DNA of 64,000 bases, from assembly GCA_039090855.1 (NCBI GenBank), contig CM077011.1:25449001-25513000 (forward strand). Reading direction: 5' to 3'. The notes below the pieces were generated by a model. It searched no databases. It was not told where the DNA came from and worked only from the letters and a program-made list of their open reading frames with translations. The stretch comes from Macrothele yani. Lineage: Eukaryota; Arthropoda; Arachnida; Araneae; Macrothelidae. The translations under genes were made by a program, and so were the position numbers. Positions 63,666-64,000 of the stretch are shown piece by piece. Within the stretch, counting starts at the first letter, position 1, and the number at the start of each line of letters is the position of its first letter.

Positions 63666-64000
63666 GGCATTGCGAACACAAAGCAGATCGATTCACGAGT
63701 TACCCAACGTGGTGCTCTGTCTTCTTGGGTTTCTTACATTCCTCATCCTCTCGTTTTGATTTTCTCCACTTTTGCTTGCGTTCATTCTGCGAATTTCGCG
63801 ACTTTGTTGAAAATGTTAACCCGTTCACATGAAAACATTTTTTTAATTTTAGTTTAAACCACTGCGATATGTTCTTTACATATTTGAATGGATCTTGTCG
63901 ACAGCTTTAAAACGGTACCACGCACAGTCGTTTTGCACTCACGGTTGTCCAGATAAATCTCGACATTGGCAAAAGTGTTCACCTGTTTACAAGAAAACAA
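63666..64000. other. unassigned spacer
   Basis: I see no gene or repeat in the last stretch. Any target duplication of the RTE copy was not found. Confidence 0.4.

Overview
This window looks like intergenic or heterochromatin-like DNA from an arthropod nuclear genome. A chelicerate is my best guess, but only as an inference from its repeat content: many Tc1/mariner families, an RTE-type LINE, several tRNA-headed SINE families, and a broken copy of a multi-copy arthropod hypothetical protein. I found no host gene, no intact cellular tRNA or rRNA gene and no virus-like gene. Almost every readable protein is a transposase or a reverse transcriptase, and nearly all of them are broken by stops and frameshifts. 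The one long undamaged frame is the C-terminal part of an RTE-type LINE ORF2 near the right end.

Layout, left to right. 0-10 kb: a mariner cut by the window edge, an A/T-rich tandem repeat, a Tc1-like element (2.8-4.1 kb), a decayed arthropod hypothetical protein (4.35-6.04 kb), two head-to-head Tc1 remnants whose end has been amplified into a minisatellite (6.7-8.3 kb), and a SINE with clean target duplications (9.6 kb). 10-20 kb: a LINE RT fragment split by a Tc1 element with perfect 36-bp inverted repeats, another Tc1, a decayed Tc1, a mariner (16.3-17.6 kb) and a dense cluster of SINE copies (15-19.5 kb). 20-31 kb: a CR1/Jockey-like LINE invaded by a SINE, a Tc1 and an unidentified insert, then a truncated Tc1, a 33-bp minisatellite, a LINE C-terminus and another Tc1.

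31-44 kb: a dispersed element built of ~145-bp repeats and carrying a TTAA-flanked fold-back element, a truncated Tc1, three SINE families with one large palindrome, and a long decayed repeat field (37.8-41.6 kb) with its own SINE and Tc1 insertions. 43-50 kb: a Tc3-like transposase remnant, a Tc1 nested inside another Tc1, a full-length Tc1 and a 3'-truncated Tc1 with a long open frame. 50-64 kb: hairpins and fold-back elements, a pogo-like fragment, a mariner, LINE tails, a second array of the 145-bp repeat, a large GA microsatellite, hairpins at 60.6 kb and the RTE ORF.

The parts do not form a pathway. What the window records is an order of insertions: older LINE, repeat and Tc1 copies serve as landing sites for younger Tc1 elements (TA duplications) and SINEs (about 6-13 bp duplications). 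I did not find a convincing new multi-gene system. The most unusual items are Tc1 transposases whose last two catalytic residues are 32 residues apart, a minisatellite that grew from a transposase 3' end, several miRNA-like hairpins, and the 145-bp dispersed element.
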